Assembly: GCA_937951675.1 (NCBI GenBank)
Contig: CALFBI010000002.1
Span: 1 to 64,000 of the forward strand
Length of the DNA stretch: 64,000 nucleotides
Reading direction: 5' to 3'
Source: an uncultured Verrucomicrobiales bacterium
GTDB lineage: Bacteria; Verrucomicrobiota; Verrucomicrobiia; Verrucomicrobiales; Akkermansiaceae
Notes under the pieces: generated by a model
Told to the model about the DNA's origin: nothing
Database searches by the model: none
What the model saw: the letters and a program-made list of their open reading frames with translations, nothing else
Made by a program: the position numbers and the translations under genes
Shown here: positions 61,356 to 64,000 of the stretch, in pieces
Layout: every line of letters starts with the position of its first letter
How positions within the stretch are numbered: position 1 is the first letter of the stretch

Positions 61356-62489
61356 TCAAGAACGCTCTGCAATGGGAGCCACTGGAGAAAGCTCCAAAGG
61401 TCCAACATATTTCGTCAATGGGCGGTAGAGACGGTTATCTTCAAGCTGCTCTAAAACTTGAGCGGTCCAGCCTGAGGCGCGTGCAATCGCAAAAATCGGA
61501 GTGAACAAGTCGGTTGGAATCTCCATTGAATAATAAACCGTTGCGGAATAGAAGTCGACATTCGCATTCAAGCCTTTGCGCTCTTTCATCATTTCTGCGA
61601 TCCGCTCAGACATCTGAATCCACTTAGGCTCACCAAGCTCTTCAGTCATTTTCATCGCCATCTTACGGAGATGAGGAGCACGCGGGTCGAGGACCTTGTA
61701 AACCCGGTGACCAATTCCCATGATTTTCTTTTTATTCCTCAGGCAATCTTCGACATAAGCATCCACCGCTTCGAGTGATCCAATTTCTTGAAGCATCTTA
61801 ATCACGCCTTCATTGGCGCCACCATGAAGAGGGCCTTTCAAAGTGCCAATCGCTGATGTGACTGCCGAATACATGTCCGAAAGAGTCGCTACTGTGACTC
61901 GAGATGAGAAGGTCGAGGCATTCATCCCATGATCCGCATGGAGAATGTAAGCAATATCAAGTGTGCGGGCCGCATGTTCACTCGGCTCCGCTCCATTGAT
62001 TAAATAGAGAAAATGAGCTGCTTCTGAAAGGTCATCACGCACAGGAGTGAGGTCTTTCCCCTGTCTCGCAAGATGGTAATACGCGACGATCACAGGCATT
62101 TGAGCACAGATCGAAAGCGCAACCTTTTCATTATTAGCACGATTTGCCTCTCCTACTTTCGCTCGCTTATCAGTCAAACCAAGCATCGAAACAGCGGTGC
62201 GAAGCACATCCATCGGAAGAGCGTCTTTAGGAGCCCTCTTAAGGAATTCGATGACTCCCTCTGGAAGCTTACGGTCTTGGCGTAACTGCTGCTCAACAGA
62301 ATGCAGCTGAGCTTGATTAGGAAGAGCCCCATGATGCAGAAGATATAAGACCTCCTCATATGAACAATGTTCCACAAGATCATCGATATGATAACCAAGA
62401 TAGGAAAGACGACCGTCCTGTCCTTCCACTTTCGACAAACTTGATTCGTTTGCAATTACTCCTTCTAGTCCCTTAGCGTAGTCACTCAT
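61356..62489 (-). CDS. gltA: Citrate synthase
   Basis: A 377-aa enzyme joining acetyl-CoA and oxaloacetate. The ATG at 62489 (MSDYAKGLEGV) follows AGAGGAAAATCAAGG and matches the family start; the longer frame adds 29 residues. Active-site motifs are ILHADHGMNAS (about 187-197), GPLHGGANE and GIGHRVYK (about 228-270), and the NVDFYSATVYYSM region with the catalytic Asp. The length is that of the short, Gram-positive-type dimeric enzymes rather than the long hexameric E. coli type. 2-methylcitrate synthase is an alternative. Confidence 0.93.
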   Translation of the reverse strand: MSDYAKGLEGVIANESSLSKVEGQDGRLSYLGYHIDDLVEHCSYEEVLYLLHHGALPNQAQLHSVEQQLRQDRKLPEGVIEFLKRAPKDALPMDVLRTAVSMLGLTDKRAKVGEANRANNEKVALSICAQMPVIVAYYHLARQGKDLTPVRDDLSEAAHFLYLINGAEPSEHAARTLDIAYILHADHGMNASTFSSRVTVATLSDMYSAVTSAIGTLKGPLHGGANEGVIKMLQEIGSLEAVDAYVEDCLRNKKKIMGIGHRVYKVLDPRAPHLRKMAMKMTEELGEPKWIQMSERIAEMMKERKGLNANVDFYSATVYYSMEIPTDLFTPIFAIARASGWTAQVLEQLEDNRLYRPLTKYVGPLELSPVAPIAERS

Positions 62490-62618
62490 CCTTGATTTTC
62501 CTCTAAAAATTTTTCTATACAGAAGAAAGACAGGTTTCCCCTTCCAAGCAAGGGAGGAATTCAGAAATCGAGACATCCTTTCTTTCCTTCATGAAGATGT
62601 TCGCCCAAGATTCACGTC

Positions 62619-63272
62619 ATGAAGCAAATTCTCGCAATCGAAACTTCTCTGGCAGATGGGTCGGTAGCGCTTATACAACAAGGAGAACTTCAAACGGGCT
62701 CTTTTCAAAGTGACCGACTTCATAATGCAGATCTCTTTCCCGCTCTCGAAGAACTGCTCCCTGCGCGCAAAAAGCTCGCGCTCGACCTTATTATCGTGGG
62801 AACTGGCCCAGGTAGCTATAATGGAAGCCGCATTGCTATCGCAGCAGCACAAGGAATCAGTCTTACTTACGGATGCCCGGTTGTAGGTCTCCCCTCTTTC
62901 CTTGCGGTTCCTTCTGTCGCTCAAGGAAAAACTCACACTTTTATTGGTGATGCTCGCCGGCAATCCTATTTTGCCATCTCTCTTGCTCAACAAAGGGTTC
63001 AAGGTGACCTTCAGCTCCTTGAAAGTGAAGAATTCTCAACTCATTGGGAACAATTCGTATCTCCCTTTACTTTCGAAGACCCTGCTCGCCTTCCTTTATC
63101 TGAAGAGCAAAAAAAGATGATCACATTAAAGATCCCTCAGGCTTCTGAATTAATAAACGTCTGGCATCAAATGGACCCAGAAGAGCAAGCTTCTTTTCTT
63201 AAGAAATCTCCCCAGCCCTTTTACCTTAGGCCCCCTCATATCACGAAAACCAAAAAAAAGCGCCGCTACTAA
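62619..63272 (+). CDS. tsaB: tRNA threonylcarbamoyladenosine biosynthesis protein TsaB
   Basis: A 217-aa ASKHA-fold protein that partners TsaD in t6A37 formation. ILAIETSLADGSVALIQQG starts the fold, and LIIVGTGPGSYNGSRIAIAAAQGISL (about 58-83) is the diagnostic TsaB segment. The Lys/Arg-rich C-terminus (TKTKKKRRY) is typical. A bidirectional terminator overlaps the stop codon. Confidence 0.93.
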   Translation: MKQILAIETSLADGSVALIQQGELQTGSFQSDRLHNADLFPALEELLPARKKLALDLIIVGTGPGSYNGSRIAIAAAQGISLTYGCPVVGLPSFLAVPSVAQGKTHTFIGDARRQSYFAISLAQQRVQGDLQLLESEEFSTHWEQFVSPFTFEDPARLPLSEEQKKMITLKIPQASELINVWHQMDPEEQASFLKKSPQPFYLRPPHITKTKKKRRY

Positions 63273-63282
63273 AAGCGACGCT
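63259..63282. terminator. Bidirectional terminator between tsaB and the SH3 lipoprotein
   Basis: AGCGCCGCT (63259-63267) and AGCGACGCT (63274-63282) form a 9-bp stem with one mismatch and a 6-base loop. An A-run precedes and TTCTTTC follows, so both convergent genes may be terminated here. Confidence 0.75.
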
Positions 63283-63300
63283 TCTTTCAAAAAAGGATCC

Positions 63301-63984
63301 TTAACGTCTTACCGAAGCTCGGTATTCGATACTTAAATTTTGATCAATACTATCAAGGCTTCCAGTGGCCGCTTTTGGGGGAGCAGGAAGAACTTCTGTC
63401 ACATTGTTGGGGTCTGGAAGCTCAGGAATATCATTAACATTTGGTAAAGCTCCTGGAATCTCTGTTGAAGAGCGAGGATCTAGAGGGCCTTCAAGCTGAG
63501 GAAGTGCTAAAGGAGTAAGAGAGTCGGACGATGAAGTCAGAGGAACCTCATTTGAAAGAGTGTTTAAACCATTAGGGTCTGCCACCCCACTAGTGGACTC
63601 CCGTTTCAACATAATCCCCGGAATATAACCAATCTCACCTGATTCTAGTTCAACTTTAACATAACTCTCTTTACTCGAAATGACTTTCACTGGAGTTCCA
63701 ATCGCTAAAACCTGATCTGCTGTAACAGTGCCTTGTGGGTATTTTTTAAAGAAAGTAGCATTAGGAATCGAAGTATTGAGCCATTGGCCTGCTGTGAAGC
63801 GGATCGTTTTAGGAGCTTCTTTTTTCTTTTCCTCCTGCGTTTTTTTCTTACCAGGAAAGTCCAGAGGGTCTAAATCCGAATCAATCGGCTGCTTGAGTGA
63901 TGAAATGAATGAGGTTTGGCAAGAAGCTAAAAGAACCATTGCGCTGGCCATCATCATTTGCAGGGGGAAACGAACACTTTTCAT
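63301..63984 (-). CDS. Lipoprotein with SH3-like domain
   Basis: A 227-aa protein. The signal MKSVRFPLQMMMASAMVLLASC ends in a lipobox (LASC), so it is probably a lipoprotein. An SH3-like domain follows (about 75-115; IGTPVKVISSKESYVKVELE and IGYIPGIML), a fold used for peptidoglycan recognition. The remaining C-terminal half is Pro/Asn/Ser-rich and likely disordered. It may bind the cell wall. The start lies near the edge of the window, so upstream context is not visible. Confidence 0.8.
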   Translation of the reverse strand: MKSVRFPLQMMMASAMVLLASCQTSFISSLKQPIDSDLDPLDFPGKKKTQEEKKKEAPKTIRFTAGQWLNTSIPNATFFKKYPQGTVTADQVLAIGTPVKVISSKESYVKVELESGEIGYIPGIMLKRESTSGVADPNGLNTLSNEVPLTSSSDSLTPLALPQLEGPLDPRSSTEIPGALPNVNDIPELPDPNNVTEVLPAPPKAATGSLDSIDQNLSIEYRASVRR

Positions 63985-64000
63985 AAATCTAAAAAAATTT

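Overview
The window looks like chromosomal DNA from a Verrucomicrobiota bacterium, with moderate confidence and no rRNA marker. The evidence is a PEP-CTERM protein, a pseudopilin cassette resembling the verrucomicrobial 'Verru_Chthon' sets, long helical-repeat proteins with DP-A-A-type motifs, and otherwise generic Gram-negative core genes. Coding density is very high, with many ATGA/TGATG overlaps. I found no rRNA, tRNA, insertion sequence, prophage or CRISPR array.

Layout. 1-2280: two secreted proteins of unknown function behind a truncated double-psi-barrel-like gene. 2877-5770 (+): three PilD-type prepilin-like proteins, the last 636 aa. 5787-20575 (-): one apparent 18-gene transcription unit, read from 20575 down. 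It encodes an ABC exporter, a His-rich membrane-anchored protein, a PilT-like ATPase, the major pilin, a strong hairpin, a GspL-like PilM/PilN fusion, PilO/GspM-like and PilP-like proteins, a secretin, a 193-aa protein, GspE/PilB, GspF/PilC, another pseudopilin and several small exported proteins. This is a type IV pilus or type II secretion machine with its own ABC module; comEC at 52.7 kb makes DNA uptake a plausible use.

20.8-26.8 kb: endonuclease III, a 3D-domain lipoprotein, an AAA+ ATPase next to PspA (an ESCRT-III/Vps4-like pair), a PEP-CTERM protein and a family-4-like uracil-DNA glycosylase. 26.7-32.6 kb: purK-purE, then a DedA/ATP-grasp fusion, a PlsC-like acyltransferase, a DinB-like protein and an OlsB-like acyltransferase, possibly an aminolipid cassette. 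32.6-38.3 kb: queA, a glycoside-hydrolase/GT2 fusion, a helical-repeat protein and a beta-helix protein. 38.6-44.8 kb: an exported bcp-type peroxiredoxin, accB-accC-thiE, trmB, a DEDDy exonuclease-like protein, and the divergent hmp/nsrR pair with a palindromic operator candidate.

44.9-52 kb: an ADP-ribosylglycohydrolase/alpha-beta hydrolase fusion coupled to a flavin disulfide reductase, a SMUG1-like glycosylase, pfkA, ispA and asd. 52.0-52.7 kb: three tiny Cys-containing lipoprotein-like genes bracketed by terminators. 52.7-64 kb: comEC, an RDD/GYF protein, a LolC/E-like permease with a large insertion, a glyoxalase-like protein, an M23 peptidase, an OmpA-like protein, HtrA/DegP, citrate synthase, tsaB and an SH3-type lipoprotein.

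The most unusual content is the ABC-led pilus operon with its intercistronic hairpin, the PspA/AAA pair with a long inverted repeat abutting the pspA start codon, and three uncommon gene fusions (DedA-ATP-grasp, GH-GT2, ADP-ribosylglycohydrolase-hydrolase). Start codons were moved inward from the longest open frame where a signal peptide, ATGA overlap or known family N-terminus supported it.
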